Origin: Tetrahymena elliotti 4EA
Taxonomy: Eukaryota > Ciliophora > Oligohymenophorea > Hymenostomatida > Tetrahymenidae
NCBI GenBank assembly: GCA_000231825.2
Contig: JH720349.1
Coordinates: 141,763-205,762, forward strand
Direction of reading: 5' to 3'
Length of the DNA stretch: 64,000 nucleotides
The translations under genes were made by a program, and so were the position numbers. Position 1 is the first letter of the stretch; each line of letters begins with the position of its first letter. Under the pieces are notes generated by a model. It saw only the letters and a program-made list of their open reading frames with translations, was not told where the DNA came from and did not search any database. Shown here one piece after another: positions 11,601 through 23,389 of the stretch.

Positions 11601-14600
11601 GGGGCTCCTAATTTAGAAAGAAGACTTTTGCCTATTTTGATTAGAAAAAGAAATTAAGATTAATACAAAAGATTATTTTCAATTTATTTCTAGATCTCTC
11701 TTTCTTTTTGTATTAAATTATGATTACAATTTGAGCAAATACTGTATTAAAGTGACGTATGCCCACTTTACCCACTTTAACCAAACAAATTTAATTAACT
11801 GTAAATTGTCTATTTTTTTAAAATCACATTAAGCATTTTTTCTTATGAGACGAAATTTGATTTTATGAGGTTTAATTTATTCATTCAGATATATTTTTTA
11901 ATAGTATTTTGTTTGACTATTTGATAGTTTACTTGTTTTGAAATTTTTTGATATTGTATTTATAAAATATGAATGAGTAAATAATTCTATTTAAACATCA
12001 TTATTTTAAATCAAAATAGAATGCTTGAATTGATAAAATTTTAGATAAAAGTGACGAGTTATCTATCTGTCACTCTTGAGTTTTAAGTAAATTAACTTTA
12101 TATAACTTAAATTTTAACTTTGAATTTGTTAAATGAATTTATAAATATGAGTTATTTTATCAAAAATAAAAACTATTTCATGTTGATTGAATAAATTATA
12201 TTATTATTATGATATTTTATCATTTAAGCATTGTTGATAAGCACCAATAAAATAATTTATTATACATAAAAAATTGTTTCTATTTCAAATTTCTAGAATT
12301 GATCTTAAAGTGCAAATAAAATCATTTAATGAGCAGTAATTTGTCTAAAAGTGACGCAATATTAAATTCTAAAAACAAAATTGACTGTTTTTTCAAACAA
12401 TTTATCACTCACTGACAGATATTTATTTAATTATAATTTTAATGATGCAATTTTTGTTTATTTTCTTTGAGAGATTTAAAATGTAAGATTAATTTCCTAT
12501 TTTTACTTTAAGATATTTTATTGGCGATTGAATAGTTGTTTTTTAAATCTTAATAAAATATTAAGCGGCATCAAATTTTTTAAACAAATAAAAGTTTAGT
12601 TAATTTACTGATATATTTATTCAAATTGATATTTATTTGTTATGAGTAAAATCTTATGCTTGCTAGATTTTTGGATTATTCATAAATTTAAATAAATATC
12701 TTTTCAAATAACTAGCAATATTCAATCTAATTTGTTTTAAATTTATTACTGAAATATTTCTTTTATCTAAATTAAAAACTAAAGATGCCTAATGATGCTT
12801 TAGATTTGTGATAATAAGCTAACATTTTTGTTGTAAATTAGAAAATTTGAGAATGAAATTTATTTATTTTTTACAATTTTTCTTCTACTTTGCTAATTTT
12901 TCAAAGATGAAGTGATAAGTTTCTTATTAATAAATTTTTTGATTATTTTAAAAATATTAAATGTTTACATTTATGTAGTGCTGAGTTAGTTAGGAATTGA
13001 AATGCTTTATTATGATTTATTAGCTAGATTTTAAGGTCCTAATTGAGAAAAATCAGAAATTTTTTAGTTTTCGTCTTTTATAAAGATGCTTGGCTTAGAA
13101 ATATTAGGTACCATTGTGGATTAATCTTAGTTTTATAAAGAAGATTGATTTCCATCAGGATATGAGATATTCTTGTATGGAGCAGCTTGCTACATATTAG
13201 AATCATTTACAGAATTTCCATAAAGATATTTATTTGAAATATCTGGATTATATTAACCATATTCATCTAGTTTAATAATCTTTTTCTTTCTCTAATGTAG
13301 ATCTTAGACTCTATATTCATTCTATAGCAAAACTGTTGAATCAACATCAAAGTAAGGGTCCATAGGAAGGCACACTCTTATAAATAAAGCACTATTAGAC
13401 ATGTAGGGCAAACCTTCAGTGAAAATCTCATTAGGCTAAAATACTTTTGAGTAGAAAGGAAGTCTAAATTTTCCGGGGCTTATGTTACCATTATAATCAA
13501 ATATTTCATGCATACTCCATCCAATAACCTCTGGCTTAGTGGGTACCCCATCCGCCTAAATATGATTAAGAGAATAATAGTAATTTACAATATGAAAATG
13601 AAGAAAAAGTTTAGGCTGTTTAAGATTTAATATGCGTTTTAAGTGTAAAAAAGGTAAGTAAATTAAATTTATTTGTAATCTAATATTAGCTCATATATTA
13701 AGTTGTAATCAAAAAAAATAAACCAAAAAGTGATTGATATTGGGTATTTAGTTAATAATTTAAATCACTCTTTTTTAAAAATCTAAATTAATATATTTAT
13801 TTTTGTATATCTACAAAAAGGGGTATGTTTTTATTTTAATCTTGTACCAACTTATCTAAAAATCAAATTTTTTTGAGTAATCAATCATTTTTTAGCCTGA
13901 ATTTAACGACATTTTCAAATAAAATAGTTCTTTCTTAAATACAGCACGTTACAAGAGAAAAAAATATTTAAAAATTGCAAAGTCACATTTATTTACCATT
14001 TATTAGAATCCCCAAAATTCTATGTATAAAACTGTATCTGGAAAAGGTTAAACATCTCTTATTACTTCTTTCTAAAGCATTATACATTTGTTTGATCTGT
14101 AAGTTTCCTATTCTGTTTGGAATAGATTGGTATCTCTATATGGGAAGAAGTTATCACCTTTTCTAAAAATGCCAAAATTCACTTTAATTTTTGAATAATT
14201 AATTGGCAAAGAGCCAATCCAATCAAATCTGAGCATAAACCCTTCATTAGGACTATACATAGTAGAAGCTCTAGAGAGATGGGCAACATTCATAGAAGAT
14301 TCATTTACTCCTCCATTCACAATAGAAATATTTCCTAGTACCTATAAATTAAAGAAATAAAAAATATGAAACCACAATTATATTATTCTTGGTATTATCA
14401 TAATAATTAGATAGTAATTTGAGATATTTTGATAATATAAGAACTTATATTTTTGTTCAAAAATTAGTTGCCATTAATGTGATTTATGAACACAAAAAAT
14501 TCAAGAGAGTTTCATATGAATAATTTCTAAAATTAATTAAAAATTGCTCTAAAAGCTGTATCGAAAATGTATTCTTTCTTATTTTAATTATTTATTTTTT

Positions 14601-17600
14601 CTTCTAGATCGATGATGGGTGAGACGCTTAAATTTTTGAACAAAACTTTATTTCATAAAAGAAATTTTTTAAATACTCTGCTTTCTCTTTCTCTCTCTCT
14701 TTCAATTCAGTATTTATTAAAAGTTATTCTAAAATAAGTAAAATACTGAAAATTTTCTTGCTCAATTTTATTTTAGATTTAAAATAATTTATTTTTAATC
14801 TTAAATAAAGAGTTAATAATAAGTTTTTGATGGAGTTTAATACTTTTTCCATTTTTATAATATGCCTAAATAAAGTAGCTATCAAAACAGCAAAATCACA
14901 TCTTGTTTTATCTAAAAATCAATCAACATAAATACGTCAAACAGTGATAACTGATTAAGAATAATCTTTAAAAATTTAAATGCTGGAAAGAATTAATTAA
15001 ATTTTTATTTTTCAGCAAAAGTTAGTCTTAATTTGAATTAAAACTTAAAAAATCCAAATAATTGCTGTTTTGTGTATTCTTTGTTTATTGTTTTTTAAAA
15101 TAGAAAGCTAGTCAATCTCTCTATAAAAAAATTTCATAAATTAACAGCAAATATTAACAAGGTTAAAGAAGTTAAATCATTAAATTACATCTTATTACTT
15201 TTCTACTGAAAGTTTTTAATTAAGCTTAATCCATTTCAATTTATGTTAAATTACTATAATACAGTCCAATCAAAATATTTTATCAATTTAAATTTGCATT
15301 AATAAGCTCAAAGCTATTCAATTGTGAACAAAAAATTAAGGGGGTGAATGATTCGAATATAAATTTATTTGCATCATTTAAAATGTGGATTATTCCCAAC
15401 AAATAAAATTTGAATGGTATTGAAAATAATTTCAATTAATATTTTTCTTCTAATTATTCAGTTAATCTTTACTTTAAGGATGACTAATATGTTTGCAATA
15501 AAAATAGCTTGTTTTTTAATATAAATCTACTAAAGCTTTTTCATTTTTAAATTTGAATGTTATTAAAAGTTGTTTTTTATTCGAATTCGTTTCCAAAATA
15601 TAAAAATGACTTAGTATTTAGCATTAACAAAATTAATTTTTACTGATTAATTCATTGACTAGTTTGCTCCTTTTAAAGCACTTTAAACCTTTTTGTCTAG
15701 GATACTTCTCTCAAGAGATGACTTCATTTGTTATACTTGAAGAAATTGTGAGTGTTTTGCACTATATTCAACCTAATTTGGATTTAATCTACTCATGTTT
15801 AGTAAAAGTTCTGCTTCTTACCCTCTTACATAATTCAACATTTGCTCTTCAGTAGAATAGTCTATTTCTCCACCTACACTAGATTTCTTTAGAGCTGAAG
15901 GATCTACTAAGCTAGTAGGGATATCTATAGGAGGTGGCATGTGAACTGAGCTAAGATCGTACTTCATATTTCTATTTTTCTACTCCATATCAACAACCTA
16001 TTTTTTGAATGATTCAGGCAAATATTCATAGATAGGATGATTTGTTATAGATTGTTCATCTTTATTGAATTCTTATGGATCTACCATAGATTAGTGAAGA
16101 GGTGCTTATGGTTATGGAAACTATCTCCCTTACACAAAACTATTGTTTTGCATCATAGATTGCTGAGGCTGATTATACAACTATGAATTATTTACTTGAT
16201 TTGCTCCATTAACAGTACTATTCTAAATAAAAAAACTAACATATTAACATTAAAATAGAGTATAAATATGCCCACAATAGATTTCATAAAAAAATCATAT
16301 ATTTGGCAAATAAGTAAACATGATTTTATAGAAAAAATATATTATTAATAAAAGTGAGTTTGATTATTCAAGTTAATGTTGTCTCTAAATGTTTGTTTGT
16401 TTTTTCTTAATTTATAGTTAAATTTTATAAAAGGGAGAAAATTTACATAGTAAAATCCTGGTGGGTCAACATTAGAAACAGGAAGCCCTTGCTATTGTCT
16501 TAAAATATCTTTATTAATGGGATTAAAGCGTGTTTGTTTATAAAACTGTTCAAGATTTTGGAGGTTTAAAAGAAATTCAGGATCAGTACCACCTGACTAT
16601 GTATAATCGATTCTAAGGTTTTCAATATCTCTGAGTGTTTACTGGTACTCTTATATGCTTTCAGGAGTTTCCTCAATAAACTGCAATTTGACTTTAGATA
16701 AATTTAATCCCTTTTCAGCTTAAAAAACATAAATTAATAATAGAAGATTAAATAAAACAAGGCTAGCTTAAAAGTTATTTGTAAGTTTAAAATTTTTAAG
16801 GTAAAAAAATACCTCCTAATTTTTCTAAATTCTCTCTAATGAGCTTCAATTTTTAATACTTTTCCTCTGTAGAAGGAGCATATTTGTTTGTATTCATCAG
16901 ATATTTTACTTCTTGGTTGAAATTTATTTTGTTAGACCCTATTTACATTTACAAAGTTTATTTAAATCTAATAGCCTGATTAATTTATCTTTATATGTCA
17001 ATTCCAATTTTCAAGTAAATAGCCTGAAATTTTATAGAAACTTGTTCTTAAAAAATTGAGATTGAAATTTCAAAAGAAAAATATGAATAAATTTTGATAT
17101 AAATCCATTTTTTTAATCCTTTATTTACCAAAAGCTTCCTCAGGATCTACAGGCAGATGATTCCTTGTATAATAATACATATTGTCTTACTGTTTTTAAT
17201 AACACAATTTCAAAATGAAATATTATTTTTATCAAATAAAATTGAATAGGGAGGGATAAAATCCCTTTCAAGCATTTATTCTTTTTTTTAAATTAAGTTA
17301 AATTACTTTCATTCTTTCGATTCTACGTTGTTCATCTTACAGTTTATCTCTTACTCTCCCTAAGTCATAATCAACTGCTAAATATGAAGGGTTAGCCCCT
17401 AAACCTAAGGTGGAAGCACCTATTGCAGTAAAGTATGGTTGAGCTTTGATAGAATAACCTGATCTAATTTTATCAAATTAATCTAAAAAATTAGTTTTAT
17501 CATAGTCAAGCTATTCATGCATGAGTTTTAGGTCTCTGATTTTATCCTTTTTAGATCTAAGAAAATCTTCATTTACAATACCTTTTTCAATGCGATTTCT

Positions 17601-18238
17601 TTCATTTAAAGAATAATAATCGTGAAATTACTGAAGTTGATCTAAAAAAATTTATTCTTTTTCTCTGATTTGCATGCGCTTACTCCTCAAAGATTCATAA
17701 GCAAATTTCTTGTCAATATCATTTCCAATAAGTATTTTCTTTTTTGGGTCTAATTATTCTAATGCCGCATCAATCATGTTCATATCTTGCTTGTACTATG
17801 CATTTTTAGCAGTTGCGTATTCTAATTATTTTAACAATTTTTGATAATCTTCATCTTCAGCAGTTGGTTTAATATCTTTTTTGCGTTTTAAATCCATCAA
17901 TTCGTTCATCTTTTGTATGTTAGTAGGAGCATTTTTGAATTTCATACTTTCAAACAATTTATCTTCATCTTTAAGTCTGGTTAAAATATCCCTCTCTTAA
18001 AACGAGGGCATAGGAACTGTAGGTTTACTAAATGGTCCTTCATCTATGAATTAGTAAATTGAAAAAAGAAGTAATTGAAAATTGAGGAAGAAGACTAGAA
18101 AAAAGGAAATAAAAGACAAACAGAAACAAATATGTCATCAATCTGATTCTTTATGAATATAAAAAAACCAAAAATCATACTATCTGGTTTATTAACTTCT
18201 CTTAAAAGACTTTAAGATAGAATTTAATTAGGGATCAT
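8612..18238 (-). CDS. Large coiled-coil protein with repeated C2-like modules (CCDC17-like?, probably ciliary)
   Basis: Fifteen exons, all phases consistent: 18181-18238, 17307-18043, 17129-17189, 16813-16938, 16447-16718, 15644-16222, 13997-14341, 12969-13555, 11385-11631, 10846-11208, 10429-10650, 10178-10369, 9714-10011, 9010-9654, 8612-8952; 1690 residues. Start MIPNQILSQSLLREV at 18238. The N-terminal third is charged and coiled-coil-like (LRSKRMQIREKEQ and similar). The C-terminal half holds at least three related beta-rich modules, each with a motif aromatic-x(2-3)-hydrophobic-F/Y...GK/G-x-F...hydrophobic-Y/F: IGWSMHEIFDYNGN, IGWLFWPIYKIENDV and FAWYVHPLFIDSKP. A C2-like TKGKGDLIGLVKVPL stretch lies in exon 13. 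This layout recalls CCDC17 and other C2-bearing ciliary proteins, by memory only. Two introns exceed 1.3 kb (14342-15643, 11632-12968); if the second is wrong this would be two genes. The phase match across it (AT|G, giving an in-frame codon) supports one gene. Confidence 0.72.
11632..12968 (-). other. Inferred 1337-nt intron with three GTGACG motifs
   Basis: Donor GTAAAC at 12968 and acceptor TAG at 11632 join exons 8 and 9 of the large C2 protein in phase. Inside, the CpG-containing motif GTGACG occurs on the plus strand at 11752, 12051 and 12351, about 300 nt apart and each preceded by A-rich sequence. The flanking sequences do not otherwise look alike, so this is not an obvious tandem repeat. 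The region has no ORF. It could instead be an intergenic spacer if the gene model is split. Confidence 0.5.
14681..14703. repeat. CT microsatellite in intron
   Basis: A short pyrimidine tract of TTTC and TC units lying in the 14342-15643 intron of the large C2 protein gene. On the transcribed strand it is a GA-rich tract. Confidence 0.7.
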
Positions 18239-21200
18239 GAATCGATCTTCCTTTAATTTATGATATTAATAGATATTAAGCAAAACAGCTTATTAGTATT
18301 GGATTATATATATGGTTTTGATTATAATTTACATTTCTTTTTCAAAAGTAATTGAAACAGACAAATTCTTAGCACATGCAGCACTAAAGATTAAACTATG
18401 GAGTAAATTATATTAAAAATTGAAACATTTATTATTTATCTACAAGATAAATTTAAATCATCATAAGTTAGTTAGTTTATTCATTATTTATCCATTTTGA
18501 GTGAAATGAAATGCGATCTTTCTAATAGAAATAGATATTAAAAAATTTATAATGGGTTAAGGATTAAACACTGGAAAGAATTTTATTCATTTAAATTGAG
18601 AGTAATAAAATAATATCCTTATTACCTAATTGTGAATTAAGTTAATTAAAAACTAAAAAATATGATAGGAATCAATGTAAATGTCAGATTTGCTTAGATT
18701 TCATACAGATTGTATTTTCTTGAACAAATATATGGTTTTGATCCAAACTATTTTTAGATTTTTGATTTTCTTGAAATTAATTGAAAATACAGGCAAATAT
18801 TACAAACTAGTGTGAATCAGTTTTTTTTTACTAGCCACTTAATTTATTTAAGAGCTTAGCATAGTATTTGTCTTGGATTAAAAATATAATACTGTAGCTG
18901 GAATATAGGGCAGGGTTTAATTGAAATAGTCACATTTTTTTAGGTTAATTCAATTAATTATTAATGATGTTTACATTTTCTATTTATCTATCATTTATTC
19001 TCTTCAATATTCCATAATTAATAAGTAAATTTCTTGCATTTGAAAATATTACTGCATTCATAAGATGAGTAAATTAAATACTCGCATAGAAATAAAATTC
19101 CAAAAATTACACATATTTCGCTTGTTTGTTATTTGTTTATATGTGCGTGTTAATTGAACCCAATATATTATCTAAAAATATATGTAAGAAGACTTCTTCT
19201 AAAATCATAAAATTATCCTTGGGGATTGAAGCTTTTTTAAATAATTTAAAAATGCGATTAAAAGTGGAGTTTATAAGTTTATTTTTCTGCCACTAAATTT
19301 TGGTTCTTGTTCATAGCTAAAACTCTTTTTCAATATCATGCTTTCATTATTTATGAAAGAAGAAGAATTTATTTATATTTTTCTATTTTAAAGGTTATCT
19401 TTTTCTTAATACAAACTTACAAATTTTATATTTTTTACTATTTCTCGATGTCCTTGGCATGATTCTCATTAGGAACAAAATTAGGTGCTTTATGTCTTAT
19501 ACTTGAAAGATAACTAGCTAAATAGTTTATTATGAAACCTAAAAATTGATTTGGTTTTTTTAAATTTTTGTATTTTTATTGAAAGCTAGAATTGTAAACT
19601 AAAATAAAAATAGTGTGGGTAAAAAAACTTATGCCTTCTTTTTGTAAGCACCAATTTGGCTTAGTTAAGATAATTTATAATTAAATAACTTAAAATTAAG
19701 CCAATTTTCTTTAGCTTTTTTTCGTACTATTTGATATTTAAATAAATTCAAGCAACTACATCTTAATTTCTTTTGCAGCTGAGCTTTATTTACAAAAAGA
19801 ATTTGAATTATTATTTCACTATTTTTTTTCTTCTTGAGTTTTCTTTTTTAGAATGTCTTAATATTTAATTTGATATATTTAGCTTACCCCATAGGAAGGG
19901 GTGGGGCTTATTAAGAGATTACCTCTTGTTTATTTTTGTAAATTAAAAATTAATCTTGATTGAAATAGATAGAAAGATTTAATTTTGAGACTAGCCTATT
20001 TAAATAAGCTTTTTTCTTTTTTTCAAAAAAATAAAAAAATAAATAAGCTTCCTACTGAAATTAAGAATAATTATAAACATAATTAACACCTCTTGTCTCA
20101 AAAAATCATCTTAGTTACTATTTTGATTAGTCTTTTTTATCATATTCATTGAAGGAAAAAAATATTTTTAAAATTGTAAAATTTTGATGTGTAATTAATT
20201 GTCAAAAATATTAATTAGTTAGTATTTTATGGCAGTGGATTTCTTTTAGAAAGGTCTAAAAAATGGATATATCCATAATTTTAAACATATATTTGTTATT
20301 AATAAAAATATTAGAAATTATTAATCAAATCAATCTTAAAATATAAATAATTGAGATATGCTAGACTTTATAGCAATTGCAAATTTATGAAAAAATGGCG
20401 CGGAAATGGACTTAGAATATAGGGCAATGAGCAATTTCTTTTTAAATTGTATTTTACATTTTCATCTTTACTCTTTTGCATCGAAACATTATTAATGAAT
20501 GATAAAAAGTGTAATGGTAAGAAATGACTTCTTTTTTAATAAGCTTAAAATTTGATGAATAAAAATTCAGTGATATAATATAATTATTTGATATATACCA
20601 AGTCTTTCTGATCATTACACTTAACACAAAGAAAATTTAGTTAAAAGATATTAAATTTAAATTGCATTTTCACATTAAATTTTGGGAACAAAAAGTATTA
20701 TTAATTTATATTAATGTTTCAAATATTTGATTATTCAAACACCTTATTTACTTTCCCTCTTATAGCTAAACCCAAATCTATATTGAAATATTTACTTCTC
20801 TTTCTTTCTTGATACACAAGCTATCATCTACTTTTTCCCAAATTTTAACAAAAATGATGACATATTCAACTAAAAAACACTCCCCCATTTTTTCCCTTGT
20901 TCCCAACAAAAATGCTCAAAAAGAGCTAAACAGTTTATTTAAACACATTTAATAAGATATTTTTGCCTTCAAGTCATTCATATTATTGAAGTCGCAGGCA
21001 AATAATCAAGTTACTCTCATTTTTATATTAGTTTAATATAGTTTATTGGAAATTTTGTGAAATGCTCAAATGTTTGAGAAAATGATGTTCAATTTAAATA
21101 TAGTTGGTACTCTAATATAGAAATATTTCTATAATATTCTGAATCTTTTACTTGAACATTGATCATCTATTAAAATTTTGTATATTTGTTTATTTTTTAA

Positions 21201-21321
21201 AGCTTAATTATTCAAGAGACTTTCTATCTATAGAAAGCCTTGATAAAAGATATAGATGACTGAATTTTTGATTTTTAGATCCAGAAAAACTAGATATCTA
21301 GTAAATTATAGTAGAAAAAAG

Positions 21322-21493
21322 ATGCCTTCAGTAGAGCTCCCTTTGATAAAATAAAAATTTACTGAAAGCTATTTCTTGTTGTATGAAAAAGAGAAAAGCT
21401 AGTATTTAAAGCTTTTTATCGATAAATCTTTTGGAATCTAATAATGATCATATAGAGGAACATATCCTAAAAGAATTTCTTAAATCTGGGTGA
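21322..21493 (+). pseudogene. Possible gene fragment with frame change
   Basis: A frame starting MPSVELPLIKQKFTESYFLL runs 41 codons to TGA at 21445. The next 15 codons in another frame (NNDHIEEHILKEFLKSG, TGA at 21491) also read as coding-like. Together they could be a decayed gene or two exons of a gene with an unseen intron. No family recognised. Base composition is less AT-rich than the surroundings, which is the main reason for noting it. Confidence 0.2.
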
Positions 21494-22109
21494 TTCTTTA
21501 TCTTGATGTTAATCTTTCATTCCCCATTCATCTTTTATTTACATTGAATCCATTTTGAAATCTTTAATTTTGCTTTAAATAGTATAGAAATAATAGAAAA
21601 AAAGGTAAAAAATGAATAAAAGAAAAATTGAAATATAATTTTGTATAGTAACTCTAGAGGTTCAACACAAAATAATCATATTAATGTATATTTTATAATA
21701 AGTGAAATGAAATAGAATACCTCTAATTTAATGAATAAATAAGTTAACTGGTTATGTTCTAGGCTCAAAAAATAATAAAGTCTTGGAAGCTAAGGCAACA
21801 AAATTAATGAAAAGCTTTAAAGTATTATTTTTGTTTGCTAAAGTAAAGGGAAGTAAGAGGGAATTAAAGTAGCGGTATTAATAGAAACAATTATTAAATG
21901 AGCTTATAGAGTAAATTAGTTATAGAGGGAGGTACGGATTAATTAATTAATTTTAGTTTATTACAATGGAATAATCAATGGAAAAAAGAAAGAAACAAAG
22001 AAAGAAAGAGTGAAAATATTTAAAACTAAGTAATCAAAGTAAAAGAATATACAGTGATACATGTAATTTAGAATAAAAAATAGTATTTTCAATTAATAAT
22101 TATTACAAT

Positions 22110-22320
22110 TAGATTCTTTAATATAGGGGGTTTTTTATGTATAGAGATTCAAGTTTTTTATATAGTTTATTGATTATTCGTTGGTAAAAATAATAATGGA
22201 AGGTTGGTTGAGATTCTTTATATAATATATGAGATTTTTTATATATGGTTGATTGATTGAGGGAGGGTTCGAGATTCTTTAATGATATAATAGAGATTTT
22301 TTATTTAGTTAGTTAGTTTT
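22110..22320. repeat. Imperfect repeat cluster, GAGATTCTTTATAT-like units
   Basis: Units reading AGATTCTTTAATATA, AGAGATTCAAGTTTTTTATA, GAGATTCTTTATATAATA, GAGATTTTTTATATAT, GAGATTCTTTAATGATATA and GAGATTTTTTATTTAG recur within about 210 bp, just downstream of the helix-turn-helix gene. Spacing is irregular, so this is a degenerate array, not a clean tandem repeat. Confidence 0.5.
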
Positions 22321-22630
22321 TTTGTTTAAAATAAGAATGAGAGTTAGGTAAGTTTGTTTGTTTGTTTATTAGTTAGCTTGCTAATTAATTAATTTATCTA
22401 GGTTTTATTATCCTTTATTATCAAAACATTTTTAAATACTACTTATTTAGCTGCTGCGCATCTGATACGAATCGAAGTTCAATAGACAAAAGAAGATTAC
22501 TACTAAATTAGAGTCATACGATGCTATTTATCAATATCATAGAGGTAAATAATTAATCATAAAACTTAAACACTGCTCTCAATTTCTTATCTAACATGTA
22601 TTCCCTATTTAATTTACTTGCTTTTTGTTT

Positions 22631-23389
22631 TCAAAACAAAGCAAAGGGTTAGTTCTTTTGTTGTTATTGCTATTAGAGGAGTTGAGCAATAATGAGTTGT
22701 TGTTATTAGTCTTATTGCTTTTGTTTTTCAAGGAAGAGAGTGTAGAGTTCAGGGTTGAGAGCGAGTTGTTGTTATAATTGCTATTATTGTTGGAGTCTTT
22801 ACTATTCTTGGAGTTATTATTCTTAGAGCAACTTAAGTAACAATTATTATTATTGTTAATGAGTGTGTTGTTATTGCTATTATAAGAAGAGTTCTTCAGG
22901 AGTAAGGGGAATAGTCTTGTAAAGGCTAACTGGTTGATTGACAACTAATTTATCAGAGCTTTGTAAAAGGAAGGGATTGTTGATAGTTGAGGGGTCAATC
23001 TTGTTAGAGTTCATTAAACGACCACCCAAAGTAACAACTAACTCAAGCTTTTGCTTTTTGAAGAGAGTTTGAGTGGAGAAACCACACATCTTAGATGAGT
23101 CGATTTCACTGGAGATATCAGAAACGGAAGCAGGAGCTTGTAATTGGAATCTTTACTTCTTTCTGTGGAGGTTCAAGATAGTCTTGGCAGAAGAGTAGTT
23201 GATATTTAATTCTTAAGCAGCTTTCTTGATAGATTTATTTTCGAAGAAAATCTTATCAAGGAACTTCATGCGGAGATCATGAGTGATTTTATTATACTTA
23301 CGATTATTCTTAGTTCCAGCTTGGCTCTTGGAAATGGGCTTAGAGTATGATTGAGGAGATTGTTCGAAAGAGTCGTCTTAGATTTTCAT
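22631..23389 (-). CDS. Small helix-turn-helix DNA-binding-like protein with Gln-rich tail
   Basis: Single exon, ATG at 23389 to TGA at 22631-22633, 252 residues. Residues about 35-80 form a homeodomain-like/helix-turn-helix pattern: LRMKFLDKIFFENKSIKK, AAQELNINYSSAKTIL, NLHRKKQR. The layout is a first helix, an A-A-x-x-L turn helix, then a basic recognition-type helix with S-x-A-K. The last 80 residues are mostly Gln with Leu, encoded by mixed CAA, TAA and TAG codons. The codons in the first two thirds are unusual for this window: many end in C (TTC, AAC, ATC, CTC), the pattern of highly expressed ciliate genes. Similar short HTH proteins occur in several copies in ciliate genomes; target and role are unknown. 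The alternative frame over 22609-22944 reads as Asn/Ser-rich and is a shadow of the Gln codons. Confidence 0.82.

Larger units (their letters stand above)
18239..22630. other. Long intergenic region
   Basis: About 4.4 kb of AT-rich sequence upstream of the large C2 gene and downstream of the helix-turn-helix gene. The only possible coding traces are two short frames at 21322-21493. A cluster of related GAGATTCTTT-type elements lies at 22110-22320, and GAAA-rich simple sequence near 21985-22010. I recognise no RNA gene. Confidence 0.5.

Noticed and set aside
8612..11631. Treating 8612-11631 as a separate gene from 12969-18238
   Set aside because: No ATG lies in frame at the start of the 11631 exon, the acceptor there fits the donor at 12968 in phase, and both halves carry the same type of repeated module. 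Retained as a caveat.
22609..22944. Asn/Ser-rich 111-residue minus-strand frame
   Set aside because: It overlaps, one frame off, the Gln-rich tail of the helix-turn-helix gene; CAA/TAA runs read as Asn/Ser when shifted. The upstream conserved part continues only in the Gln frame.
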